Shown here: piece by piece, positions 33,846-40,744 of the stretch | Numbering within the stretch: position 1 is the stretch's first letter | How the letters are laid out: each line of letters starts with the position of its first letter | Assembly (NCBI RefSeq): GCF_001580365.1 | Contig: NZ_CP014480.1 | Span: 2,999,981-3,063,980, forward strand | From: Kocuria turfanensis | Lineage (GTDB): Bacteria; Actinomycetota; Actinomycetes; Actinomycetales; Micrococcaceae | Direction: 5' to 3' | Length of the DNA: 64,000 bases | The notes under the pieces: model-generated | Databases searched by the model: none | The model's input: the letters and a program-made list of their open reading frames with translations, nothing else | Told to the model about the DNA's origin: nothing | Translations under genes and position numbers: made by a program

Positions 33846-34810
33846 GACGGGAGTCCTTCGCAGTTGATGTTGCCGCTGGCGCCGGGGGTCTTGATCTTCC
33901 AGGCGTAGGCGCTGTCCGCGTGGGTGGTGCCTCCGGCGGCGAACACGGCCCGGACGAGCACCTCGTAGTCCTGGCTGGATCGGAGGTCCGACACTCGCCG
34001 CAGATCGACGGCGCCCAGCTGAGCCGTTCGCGCCGCGCCGTGCGACACGGTCATGAGCACCGTCGGCGCCTGGGTGCTGCCCATGGGCCGTGCCAGGACC
34101 TGCCACTCCTCGACAGCCGGGCCGCCGGGCCGGTCGCTCCACGTCCACCGCAGCACCGCCGTGCTCTTGTCCGCCCCGCACTGCGCCGCATCCGCCGGCA
34201 CCGGGACCGAGGGCGCGGTCACGGGCGGGAGGTCCACCGTGAACGGCGCCGTCCACGAGCGGGTCGCCGACCAGGTGCCCCCGTCGAGGGAGGAGGCCTC
34301 CAGCCGGGTGACCACCTGCAGGGACCGCCCGGCCAGGGCGCGCAGCGCGTCCTCGGCGGCGCCGTCGGTGGACACCGTCAGGCACAGCTCCGCGGGCCGG
34401 TCCCGCTCCAGGGGCGCCGGGGTGCTCCCCGGGACGGCCACCGGGGTGGACCCGCCCGGCGCGACGGCGGTCCAGGACGCCGGTGACTCCGGGGCGCCGC
34501 AGGCCGCGCCGGTGCGGTAGGCGAAGCGCAGGCCCGCCGGCGGGGTCACGGCCGCACCGGTCGTGTCGACGAGGGCGACCTGCACCGGCCGGTAGCGGAT
34601 CCCGAACCCGGAGGTGTTGGTCAGGGTCGCCGAGCTCCCGTCGCCGGCGACGTCGAACCCGATCACCCCCATGGTCAGGACGGGCACCTCCGCCTGCCCG
34701 GCGGCGGACCAGCGCGCGCGGGTGGTGCCGTTCGGGGTCATGAGCACGACGACGACCAGCAGGAGGAGGACGGCCAGCGCATACGCCGCGGGGGTGCGGT
34801 ACTTCCTCAT
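33842..34810 (-). CDS. Putative SipW substrate 3, exported surface protein
   Basis: The 322-residue protein has a basic N-terminus, a membrane segment (AYALAVLLLLVVVVLM, about residues 9-24) and then TTRARWSAAGQAE. The R-W-S pattern after the hydrophobic core matches the other two exported proteins of this run and suggests SipW-type processing. The mature part is beta-rich, with a fibronectin-like region near residues 195-310 and paired cysteines. It could be a minor or capping component of a fibre or surface layer. Start and end overlap or abut its neighbours (ATGA with sipW). No named family is recognised for the mature part. Confidence 0.65.
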   Translation of the reverse strand: MRKYRTPAAYALAVLLLLVVVVLMTPNGTTRARWSAAGQAEVPVLTMGVIGFDVAGDGSSATLTNTSGFGIRYRPVQVALVDTTGAAVTPPAGLRFAYRTGAACGAPESPASWTAVAPGGSTPVAVPGSTPAPLERDRPAELCLTVSTDGAAEDALRALAGRSLQVVTRLEASSLDGGTWSATRSWTAPFTVDLPPVTAPSVPVPADAAQCGADKSTAVLRWTWSDRPGGPAVEEWQVLARPMGSTQAPTVLMTVSHGAARTAQLGAVDLRRVSDLRSSQDYEVLVRAVFAAGGTTHADSAYAWKIKTPGASGNINCEGLPS

Positions 34811-34825
34811 CGGGGCTCCCGGGGA

Positions 34826-35422
34826 TCAGTTCTGGGTGAGGGCGACCGTCAGCGGGCCCGGCGCGAGCGCCGTGCCCTGCACCGCCGGATCGGCGGGGAC
34901 GTCGTAGGAGACGGTGACGTCGTAGACGGCGCCGTCCTGGGCCGCGGTCACGGTCCAGGTGGACGGCCCGGCACCGGGGGGCAGGGGCCCCGTGCCGGGG
35001 GCCGGGGCCAGCTCCACGCGCGGCACGACCGCGCTGCCGGCCGGCACGCCGGGGTCGACCGCGAGGGTCGCGGTGAGGTTCGAGCCTGCGAGGTCGAGAT
35101 GCGCCCGGGTCGTGACGACGACCGTGTCGCCGGGAGCCAGCGCCGGAACGGCGTTTGCCGATCCTGTGAGGTCGGTGGTGCCGCGCTGGACGGCGCCGGT
35201 CGCCGGGTCGAAGTCGGTGTGCCGCAGGGTCGTCCGCGCCGGCTCGAGCACCAGGTCGAGCGTCCCGGTGCTGACGGCCCGCGTCTCGAGCGGGACGGCG
35301 TCGGACCACCGGGCGTCCGTGCCCGTGCTGCTGCCGAGCAGCGTCAGGGCGAGCAGGGAGGCCGCGGTGGCCGCGAAGGCGCGGCCGGCGGCCGAGGGGC
35401 GGGGGCGGACGGGGTGTGTCAC
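34826..35422 (-). CDS. Alternate-signal-peptide exported protein, RER_14450-like (substrate 2)
   Basis: The 198-residue protein has a signal-like N-terminus (GRAFAATAASLLALTLLG) followed by TGTDARWSDAVPLE. The W-S-D motif just after the hydrophobic core defines SipW-dependent exported proteins of the RER_14450 (TIGR04089) type. The rest is beta-rich and Thr/Val/Ala-rich, like TasA/camelysin-family fibre proteins. GTG at 35422 has AGAGG at proper spacing. The alternative ATG at 35485 lies inside a 15-bp hairpin and is rejected. It ends 15 bp before substrate 3. Confidence 0.72.
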   Translation of the reverse strand: MTHPVRPRPSAAGRAFAATAASLLALTLLGSSTGTDARWSDAVPLETRAVSTGTLDLVLEPARTTLRHTDFDPATGAVQRGTTDLTGSANAVPALAPGDTVVVTTRAHLDLAGSNLTATLAVDPGVPAGSAVVPRVELAPAPGTGPLPPGAGPSTWTVTAAQDGAVYDVTVSYDVPADPAVQGTALAPGPLTVALTQN

Positions 35423-35462
35423 GGGGGCCTCTGGGGATGAGAGGGAATCTGTGGGGGTGGAG

Positions 35463-35496
35463 GCCCCGGTGCGGTGGTCTCCCACCGCACCGGGGC
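35463..35496 (-). terminator. Hairpin between the first and second exported-protein genes
   Basis: Arms GCCCCGGTGCGGTGG (35463-35477) and its exact complement (35482-35496) flank a 4-nt loop. It lies 12 bp after the stop of the first gene and 40 bp before the second start, so it is a terminator or partial attenuator. Confidence 0.75.
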
Positions 35497-35508
35497 GCCG
35501 CAGGGCGG

Positions 35509-36096
35509 TCAGACGCTCTGGTCGAGCACCAGGTTGAAGCCCTTCACGGGCTGGGCCGGGACGTTCTGTCCCTGGTCACCCGTGACGCTGTCGGCCTTCC
35601 AGGTGAAGGCCGCGACCACGTCGACCGGCTTGCCGTCGTTGGCCTCGGTGACCTCGTAGACCTTGTCGTTGTTCGTGTCGGAGAGACCGTCGATCTGCAG
35701 GGTGTAGTCGACGTACTTCCCGATCACGGACTGGAGATTCGCCGGCAGCTCCAGGGCCAGGGTGGCCTTGAGGTTCTCGCCCTCGGCCTGGATGATCGGC
35801 GAGACCTTGAGCTTGACGGTGTCGCCGGGGACGACCTTGTACGTGTTGATGTCGATGGGCTTGTCGTTGCCGTCCGTCCAGGTGGCGCCCTGGTCCAGGG
35901 CGAGGCTCAGCTCGCCGGTGGCGACCTTGTCGTCGGAGGCGACGGCCTCGGAGTCGGACCACTTCGAGAAGGTGCCGCCGCCGGCGGCGAGGAGGCCGAC
36001 GGCCACGGCGCCGGCCAGGACGGCCTTGCCGGTGCGGCCGTTCTTGGCGCCCCGCGCGGGGGACTCGGACGGGAGGTGCTGTGCTGCAGAGGACAT
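35509..36096 (-). CDS. Alternate-signal-peptide exported protein, RER_14450-like (substrate 1)
   Basis: The 195-residue protein starts with a basic stretch (GAKNGRTGKAVLAGAVAVG), a hydrophobic core and then GGGTFSKWSDSEAV. The W-S-D motif is the mark of SipW-processed RER_14450/TIGR04089 proteins. The mature part is an acidic beta-rich domain (GELSLALDQGATW, DINTYKVVPGDTV, ATLALELPANLQ) like TasA/camelysin. It is the promoter-proximal gene and is followed by a hairpin, the arrangement expected for an abundant major subunit. ATG 36096 has GAAGGCGG upstream. A 388-bp leader and promoter region precedes it. Confidence 0.8.
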   Translation of the reverse strand: MSSAAQHLPSESPARGAKNGRTGKAVLAGAVAVGLLAAGGGTFSKWSDSEAVASDDKVATGELSLALDQGATWTDGNDKPIDINTYKVVPGDTVKLKVSPIIQAEGENLKATLALELPANLQSVIGKYVDYTLQIDGLSDTNNDKVYEVTEANDGKPVDVVAAFTWKADSVTGDQGQNVPAQPVKGFNLVLDQSV

Positions 36097-36188
36097 GGTT
36101 CCGCCTTCGTGCGAGAGGTGTGGGAGGAGAGCTGCGCGGGATCGGTGCGCAGCGCGCGGCATCCGGTGCGAGGCCCGGTGGAGCAGGG

Positions 36189-36227
36189 GGGGACGCCGGC
36201 CCCGGGATCAGGGGGGCCGGCGTCCCC
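36189..36227 (-). promoter_or_regulatory. Perfect 15-bp hairpin in the predicted leader of the major exported protein
   Basis: GGGGACGCCGGCCCC (36189-36203) pairs exactly with 36213-36227 around a 9-nt loop. It lies about 93 bp before the start at 36096, so it could act as attenuator, stabiliser or terminator. Confidence 0.65.
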
Positions 36228-36315
36228 GGTGCGACGGCCGCGCCAGAGGGCGCGGGTCCGCGGGACCGCGGTGGATCGCCGGGCGGTCCGCCGGTAGCCC
36301 TACCGCCGGATCGCC

Positions 36316-36344
36316 TTGACACGTCAACTCTAGACAAAAGTCTA
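36316..36344. promoter_or_regulatory. Two adjacent inverted repeats in an AT-rich island (operator/promoter)
   Basis: TTGAC-AC-GTCAA (36316-36327) and TAGAC-AAAA-GTCTA (36331-36344) share T-N-GAC half-sites, with centres about 16 bp apart. TTGACA at 36316 could be a plus-strand -35; TAGAGT and TTGACG occur on the minus strand. The site fits binding of one dimeric regulator to two turns of DNA. Confidence 0.55.
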
Positions 36345-36431
36345 TGAATTCGAACAGATCTTGATTGTCCCCACTTCGCCCGACGTTACCGCCGAGTAAG
36401 GACGGCGTTCCGGCCGGTCCGGGCCCGGGCC

Positions 36432-36437
36432 TAGGAT
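36432..36437 (+). promoter_or_regulatory. -10 element of fdhD
   Basis: TAGGAT lies 47 bp before the ATG at 36484 and predicts a leader of about 40 nt ending in GGAGCGGAGGAC. Confidence 0.4.
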
Positions 36438-36483
36438 GCCGGGGGAGGGCTCCCACCCGGAGGGCCCCGGAGCGGAGGACCCC

Positions 36484-37347
36484 ATGACCCGAGCATCCCA
36501 GCGACGCCGGGTGCACCGGTACACGGCCCAGGGGGACGAGGGCGGCCGCGCGGACACCCTCGCCGGGGAGGAGCCCCTGGAGATCCGGCTCCACGGCAGC
36601 CCCTTCACCGTCACCATGCGCACCCCCGGCCACGACTTCGATCTCGTGGCCGGGTTCCTCGTCTCCGAGGGCGTCGTCCGGGCGCCGTCCGAGCTCGCGC
36701 AGATGGACTACCGCAGCGGCATCGGCCCCGACGGGCAGCGCACCTACAACGTGGTCGACGTCCGGCTCGCACCGGGGGTCGCCCTGCCGGACACCTCCAT
36801 GCAGCGGCACGTCTACACCTCGTCGTCGTGCGGGGTCTGCGGCACGGCGTCCATCGAGGCCGTCACCAAGGTCTCCTCCTTCGACCCCGCGGCGGACCCC
36901 GTCCGGCTCCCCGTGCCCGGGCTGCTCGCCCTGCCGGACCGGCTGCGCACCGGGCAGAAGCTGTTCGCCACGACCGGTGGCGTCCACGCCGCCGGGCTCT
37001 TCCGCTGGCCCGCGCACTCCGCCGAGCCCGCCGACGGCCCCGCCGAGCCGGAGCTGCTGTGCGTGCGCGAGGACGTCGGGCGGCACAACGCCGTGGACAA
37101 GGTCGTGGGCTGGGCGCTGCGGGAGGGCCTGCTGCCCCTGCGCGGCACCGTCCTGCAGGTCTCCGGGCGTGCGTCCTTCGAGCTCGTGCAGAAGGCCTCC
37201 ATGGCCGGTGTCCCCGCGCTCGCGGCCGTCTCGGCGCCCTCCGCCCTCGCGGTCGACCTCGCGGACGAGGTGGGCATCACGCTGCTCGGCTTCAGCCGGG
37301 GCACCTCGTTCAACGCCTACGCCCACCGGGAGCGCCTCGTCCCCTGA
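36484..37347 (+). CDS. fdhD: Formate dehydrogenase sulfurtransferase FdhD
   Basis: FdhD moves sulfur to the molybdenum (or tungsten) bis-MGD cofactor of formate dehydrogenase. The 287-residue protein has the PFTVTMRTPGHDFDLVAGFL segment, the active-site SSSCGVCGTAS with its two Cys, LFATTGGVHAAGLF and REDVGRHNAVDKVVG. The ATG at 36484 has GGAGGAC just upstream. No formate dehydrogenase gene is in this window, so its client lies elsewhere. It links functionally with the molybdenum cofactor genes at 14.6-25 kb. Confidence 0.92.
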   Translation: MTRASQRRRVHRYTAQGDEGGRADTLAGEEPLEIRLHGSPFTVTMRTPGHDFDLVAGFLVSEGVVRAPSELAQMDYRSGIGPDGQRTYNVVDVRLAPGVALPDTSMQRHVYTSSSCGVCGTASIEAVTKVSSFDPAADPVRLPVPGLLALPDRLRTGQKLFATTGGVHAAGLFRWPAHSAEPADGPAEPELLCVREDVGRHNAVDKVVGWALREGLLPLRGTVLQVSGRASFELVQKASMAGVPALAAVSAPSALAVDLADEVGITLLGFSRGTSFNAYAHRERLVP

Positions 37348-37376
37348 GCCGGCGGGGGAGCACCCCCGGCGCTGAC

Positions 37377-37382
37377 TACGAT
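37377..37382 (+). promoter_or_regulatory. -10 hexamer, likely leaderless transcript
   Basis: TACGAT ends 6 nt before the ATG at 37389 of the amidotransferase. Confidence 0.45.
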
Positions 37383-37388
37383 GGGGTC

Positions 37389-38123
37389 ATGAAGCCCTTC
37401 CTGCTGCTCGCCACCCGCGCCGAGGACGACGTCGCGGACGAGGAGTACGAGACCATCTGCCGCTTCAGCGGTCTGCAGGAGAGTTCGCTCGACCGGGTCC
37501 GCCTGGAGGCCGGACCGATGCCGCCGATCGACCTCGAGCGCTACTCCGGGGTCATCATCGGCGGCTCCCCGTTCAACTCCTCCGACCCTCCCGAGCTGAA
37601 GTCGGAGACGCAGCGGCGCGCCGAGTCGGAGATGCGGGACCTGCTCGACGAGGTCGTCGCCCGGGACTTCCCCTTCCTGGGCGCCTGCTACGGCGTCGGC
37701 ACCCTCGGCACCCACCAGGGCGGGATCGTGGACCGCACCCGGGGCGAGGAGATCGGCGTCATCGAGGTGAGCCTCACCGAGGAGGGGCGGCGGGATCCGC
37801 TGCTCCGGGAGTTCCCGGCCGTCTTCCACGGGTTCGTGGGGCACAAGGAGGGCACGCGCACGCTCGCGCCCGCCGCCGTCCTGCTGGCCACCGGCACGGG
37901 GTGCCCCGTCCAGATGTTCCGGATCAAGCAGAACCTCTACGCCACCCAGTTCCACCCCGAGCTGGACGCCCCCGCCCTGCTGAACCGGATCGAGGCGTAC
38001 AAGGAGCACGGCTACTTCCCGGCCGACGGGGCCGAGGAGGTCAAGGACCGGATCCGCCGGGGCCCGCCCGTGACCGAGCCGGCGAAGCTCCTCGCGGCGT
38101 TCGTGGACCGCTACGCGCGCTGA
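37389..38123 (+). CDS. Class I glutamine amidotransferase-like protein
   Basis: The 244-residue protein has a catalytic Cys in FLGACYGVGTLG and the His-Glu pair in TQFHPELD, the triad of class I glutamine amidotransferases. It resembles stand-alone GuaA-like GATase domains whose acceptor is unknown. No synthetase partner lies nearby. The -10 hexamer 6 nt upstream suggests a leaderless transcript. Confidence 0.82.
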   Translation: MKPFLLLATRAEDDVADEEYETICRFSGLQESSLDRVRLEAGPMPPIDLERYSGVIIGGSPFNSSDPPELKSETQRRAESEMRDLLDEVVARDFPFLGACYGVGTLGTHQGGIVDRTRGEEIGVIEVSLTEEGRRDPLLREFPAVFHGFVGHKEGTRTLAPAAVLLATGTGCPVQMFRIKQNLYATQFHPELDAPALLNRIEAYKEHGYFPADGAEEVKDRIRRGPPVTEPAKLLAAFVDRYAR

Positions 38124-38177
38124 GCCCGGCGCGGCCGCCCCCGGAACTGCCGCGTGTCCGCGGGACGCCGGGGCCGA

Positions 38178-38183
38178 TAGCGT
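38178..38183 (+). promoter_or_regulatory. -10 hexamer, likely leaderless transcript
   Basis: TAGCGT ends 6 nt before the ATG at 38190 of the CPBP protease gene. Confidence 0.45.
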
Positions 38184-38189
38184 AGGGAC

Positions 38190-39287
38190 ATGACCATGCG
38201 CGCCGCCCCGTGGAGCCCGGGACCCCTCGACGACCACCGCCCGGAGCCCGCGCCCCGGGTCCTGCCGTACCACCGCCTGGCCCACGCCGACCCCGAGCAC
38301 CGGTGGTGGAAGCCCCTCGTGGAGCTGCTGCTCTTCGGCGCCTTCTACCTGGTGCTGACGGTCGTCTTCGGCATCGTGTGGGCCGTCGGGCTGATGGCCG
38401 TGCGCGGGGAGGAGGCCATGGACGACCTCGTCCTCGACGCCACGGCCCTGGACATCATGGACCCGGCGATCTTCTTCATGCTCTTCTTCTCCCTGGTCCT
38501 CATGATCCCCGCGCTGCTGGCGGCCCGGGCGATCATGGGCCCCCGCCCGATCGGACTGCTGCTGTCGGTCACCGGGCGGCTGCGCTGGGGCTTCCTGGCC
38601 CGCTGCCTGCTCGTGGCGCTGGCGATCTACGCGCTCGGCCACGCGGCCGCACTCCTGCTGGAGCTGGCGATGCTCGGGACGCCGCCCCCGCCCCGGCCGG
38701 TCGCGGGCTTCTGGTGGCTGATCGCGATGATCGTGCTCGTGGTGCCGCTGCAGTGCGCGGCCGAGGAGCTCGTCTTCCGCGGCTACCTGCTCCAGACCGT
38801 CGGCCGCTGGCTGCGCCGGCCCGTGTTCGCCATCCTCCTGCCGGTGCCCCTGTTCACCTTCGGGCACCTGTACGACGCCTGGGGCCTGCTGGCCGTGGCG
38901 GTCATGGCGGTCGTCGCCGGGTGGCTGACCTGGCGCACGGGCGGGCTCGAGGCCGCGATCGCGCTGCACGTGGTCAACAACGTGGTGGCGACCCTCTTCG
39001 GGGCCTTCGGCCTGGCGGATCCGGACGCCCAGGAGTCCACGGGGCTGGCGCTCGCGCTCTCCGCGGCCATGCAGGTGCTCTTCGCGTGGCTCGCGGTCCG
39101 GTCCGCGCGCAAGCACGGGGTGGAGGTCACCCGCACCGTGCGTCCCCCGCGCCCGGCCGTGCTCGGTCCCGGCGCGCCGGCGTGGGGCGGTCCCGGGGCC
39201 GGCGCCTGGGTGTGCCCCGGTCCTCCCGCCTGCCCCGGCCACTGGGCCGGCCAGGCTCCCGGGCCGGTGCCGCAGCGCCTTCCGTAG
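38190..39287 (+). CDS. CPBP family intramembrane glutamic endopeptidase
   Basis: The 365-residue polytopic protein has about eight membrane helices and the CPBP (Rce1/Abi) motifs: EELVFRGYLL (Glu-Glu and Arg), FGHLYDAWG and LHVVNNVVAT. Members cleave proteins within the membrane or act in bacteriocin self-immunity and stress. A Pro- and Gly-rich cytoplasmic tail of about 45 residues follows the last helix. There is no partner gene to suggest a substrate. Confidence 0.82.
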   Translation: MTMRAAPWSPGPLDDHRPEPAPRVLPYHRLAHADPEHRWWKPLVELLLFGAFYLVLTVVFGIVWAVGLMAVRGEEAMDDLVLDATALDIMDPAIFFMLFFSLVLMIPALLAARAIMGPRPIGLLLSVTGRLRWGFLARCLLVALAIYALGHAAALLLELAMLGTPPPPRPVAGFWWLIAMIVLVVPLQCAAEELVFRGYLLQTVGRWLRRPVFAILLPVPLFTFGHLYDAWGLLAVAVMAVVAGWLTWRTGGLEAAIALHVVNNVVATLFGAFGLADPDAQESTGLALALSAAMQVLFAWLAVRSARKHGVEVTRTVRPPRPAVLGPGAPAWGGPGAGAWVCPGPPACPGHWAGQAPGPVPQRLP

Positions 39288-39290
39288 ACT
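39285..39290 (+). promoter_or_regulatory. -10 hexamer, likely leaderless transcript
   Basis: TAGACT ends 6 nt before the ATG at 39297, overlapping the stop codon of the previous gene. Confidence 0.45.
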
Positions 39291-39296
39291 GGCGCC

Positions 39297-40622
39297 ATGG
39301 ACCCCCGCCCCGCCCCCACCGCCGACCCGCTGTCCACCGCCGAGGACCTCGGCCGCTACGTGCTGGACTCGCCGAGCTCCTTCCACGCGGCCCACGCCGC
39401 GGCCGCGCGGCTGGAGGAGGCCGGCTTCACCCGGCTCGACGAGACCGTGGACTGGTCCGGGACCGGCGTGCGCGGGCGGCGCTACGTGCTCCGCGACGGG
39501 GCCCTCATCGCGTGGACCACGCCGGCGGACGTCACCCCCGCGGCGGGCTTCCGGATCCTCGGCGCGCACACCGACTCGCCGGGCTTCAAGCTCAAGCCCC
39601 GGCCCACCACCACCGCCCACGACTGGTACCAGGCGGGCGTGGAGGTCTACGGCGGGCCGCTGCTGAACTCGTGGCTGGACCGCGAGCTGCGCCTGGCCGG
39701 GCGGCTGGTGCTGCGCGGCGACGACGGCGCGCCGGTCGAGCGGCTCACCGCGACGGGTCCCGTGGCGCGGATCCCGCAGCTGGCCATCCACCTGGACCGC
39801 GAGGCCAACAAGGGGCTGCAGCTGGACCGGCAGCAGCACGTGCAGCCGATCTGGGGCGTGGGGCGGCCGGAGGACGCCGACGTCCTGGCGCTGCTGGCCG
39901 AGCACGCCGCGGGCGGGCCCGTGGACCCGGAGGGGATTCTCGGCTACGACGTGGTGCTGGCGGACGCCCAGCCGCCCGCCGTGTTCGGGCACGGCGGAAC
40001 CCTGCTCGCCTCCGGACGGCTGGACAACCTCTCCTCCGTGCACGCCGGGCTCAGCGCCCTGCTCCGCGAGGCCGAGGCCGTCGAGGCCGGGCGGCACATC
40101 GCGGTGCTCGCCGCGTTCGACCACGAGGAGATCGGCTCCGGCACCCGCTCCGGGGCCGCCGGACCGTTCCTGGAGGACGTGCTGGTGCGCGTCGCCGACG
40201 GTCTGGGGCGCACCGCGGCCGAGCACCGCCGGGCTCTGGCCGGGTCCGTGTGCCTGTCCGCCGACGCCGGGCACCTGGTGCACCCCAACTACCAGGGCCA
40301 CCACGACCCGGTGAACCGGCCCGTGCCGGGGGCGGGTCCGCTGCTGAAGATCAACGCCGACCAGCGCTACGCCACGGACGCCGTGGGCGCCGGGATCTGG
40401 GCCGAGGCCTGCGGGCGCGCCGGGGTCGGCTACCAGGAGTTCGTCTCCAACAACCGGGTGCCCTGCGGGTCCACGATCGGGCCCATCACGGCCGCCCGGC
40501 TGGGCATCCGCACGATCGACGTCGGGATCGGCCTGCTGTCCATGCACTCGGCCCGGGAGCTGTGCCACGTGGACGACGTCGCCGCCCTCGGCGCCGTCGC
40601 CGGGGCCTTCTTCACCGCCTGA
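39297..40622 (+). CDS. M18 family aminopeptidase
   Basis: The 441-residue zinc peptidase removes N-terminal (often acidic) residues from peptides. Metal-ligand segments are ILGAHTDSPGFKLKP, RLDNLSSVHAGL, AAFDHEEIGSGTRSG and LLSMHSARELCH. The length and order fit the aspartyl-aminopeptidase (ApeB-like) family. It starts 9 bp after the CPBP gene but has its own -10 hexamer. A 19-bp hairpin follows. Confidence 0.9.
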   Translation: MDPRPAPTADPLSTAEDLGRYVLDSPSSFHAAHAAAARLEEAGFTRLDETVDWSGTGVRGRRYVLRDGALIAWTTPADVTPAAGFRILGAHTDSPGFKLKPRPTTTAHDWYQAGVEVYGGPLLNSWLDRELRLAGRLVLRGDDGAPVERLTATGPVARIPQLAIHLDREANKGLQLDRQQHVQPIWGVGRPEDADVLALLAEHAAGGPVDPEGILGYDVVLADAQPPAVFGHGGTLLASGRLDNLSSVHAGLSALLREAEAVEAGRHIAVLAAFDHEEIGSGTRSGAAGPFLEDVLVRVADGLGRTAAEHRRALAGSVCLSADAGHLVHPNYQGHHDPVNRPVPGAGPLLKINADQRYATDAVGAGIWAEACGRAGVGYQEFVSNNRVPCGSTIGPITAARLGIRTIDVGIGLLSMHSARELCHVDDVAALGAVAGAFFTA

Positions 40623-40682
40623 GACGGGCCCCCGTCACCGCCGGGGCAGACCCCTGTCACCACCCCGGGCAGGCCCCGGACG

Positions 40683-40725
40683 CGCGAGGAGGGGCCGTGC
40701 CCGGGTGGCACGGCCCCTCCTCGCG
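40683..40725. terminator. Bidirectional terminator with a 19-bp perfect stem
   Basis: Arms at 40683-40701 and 40707-40725 are exact complements around a 5-nt loop, between the convergent M18 and GapDH genes. Confidence 0.85.
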
Positions 40726-40744
40726 GGCACCGCCCGGGAACGGA

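Larger units (their letters stand above)
36097..36483. promoter_or_regulatory. 388-bp gene-free regulatory region between the export locus and fdhD
   Basis: This is the only gene-free gap above 300 bp. It holds a perfect 15-bp hairpin (36189-36227), an AT-rich island with two inverted repeats (36316-36344), and a TAGGAT -10 for fdhD (36432-36437). No ORF with a credible start was seen. Confidence 0.7.

Noticed and set aside
35423..35485. ATG start at 35485 for the second exported protein
   Set aside because: It lies inside the perfect hairpin and gives an N-terminus unlike an alternate signal peptide. GTG at 35422 has a better ribosome binding site.
36331..36360. LexA (SOS) box near TTCGAAC
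   Set aside because: The half-site CGAAC is present, but the matching GTTCG half at proper spacing is absent.
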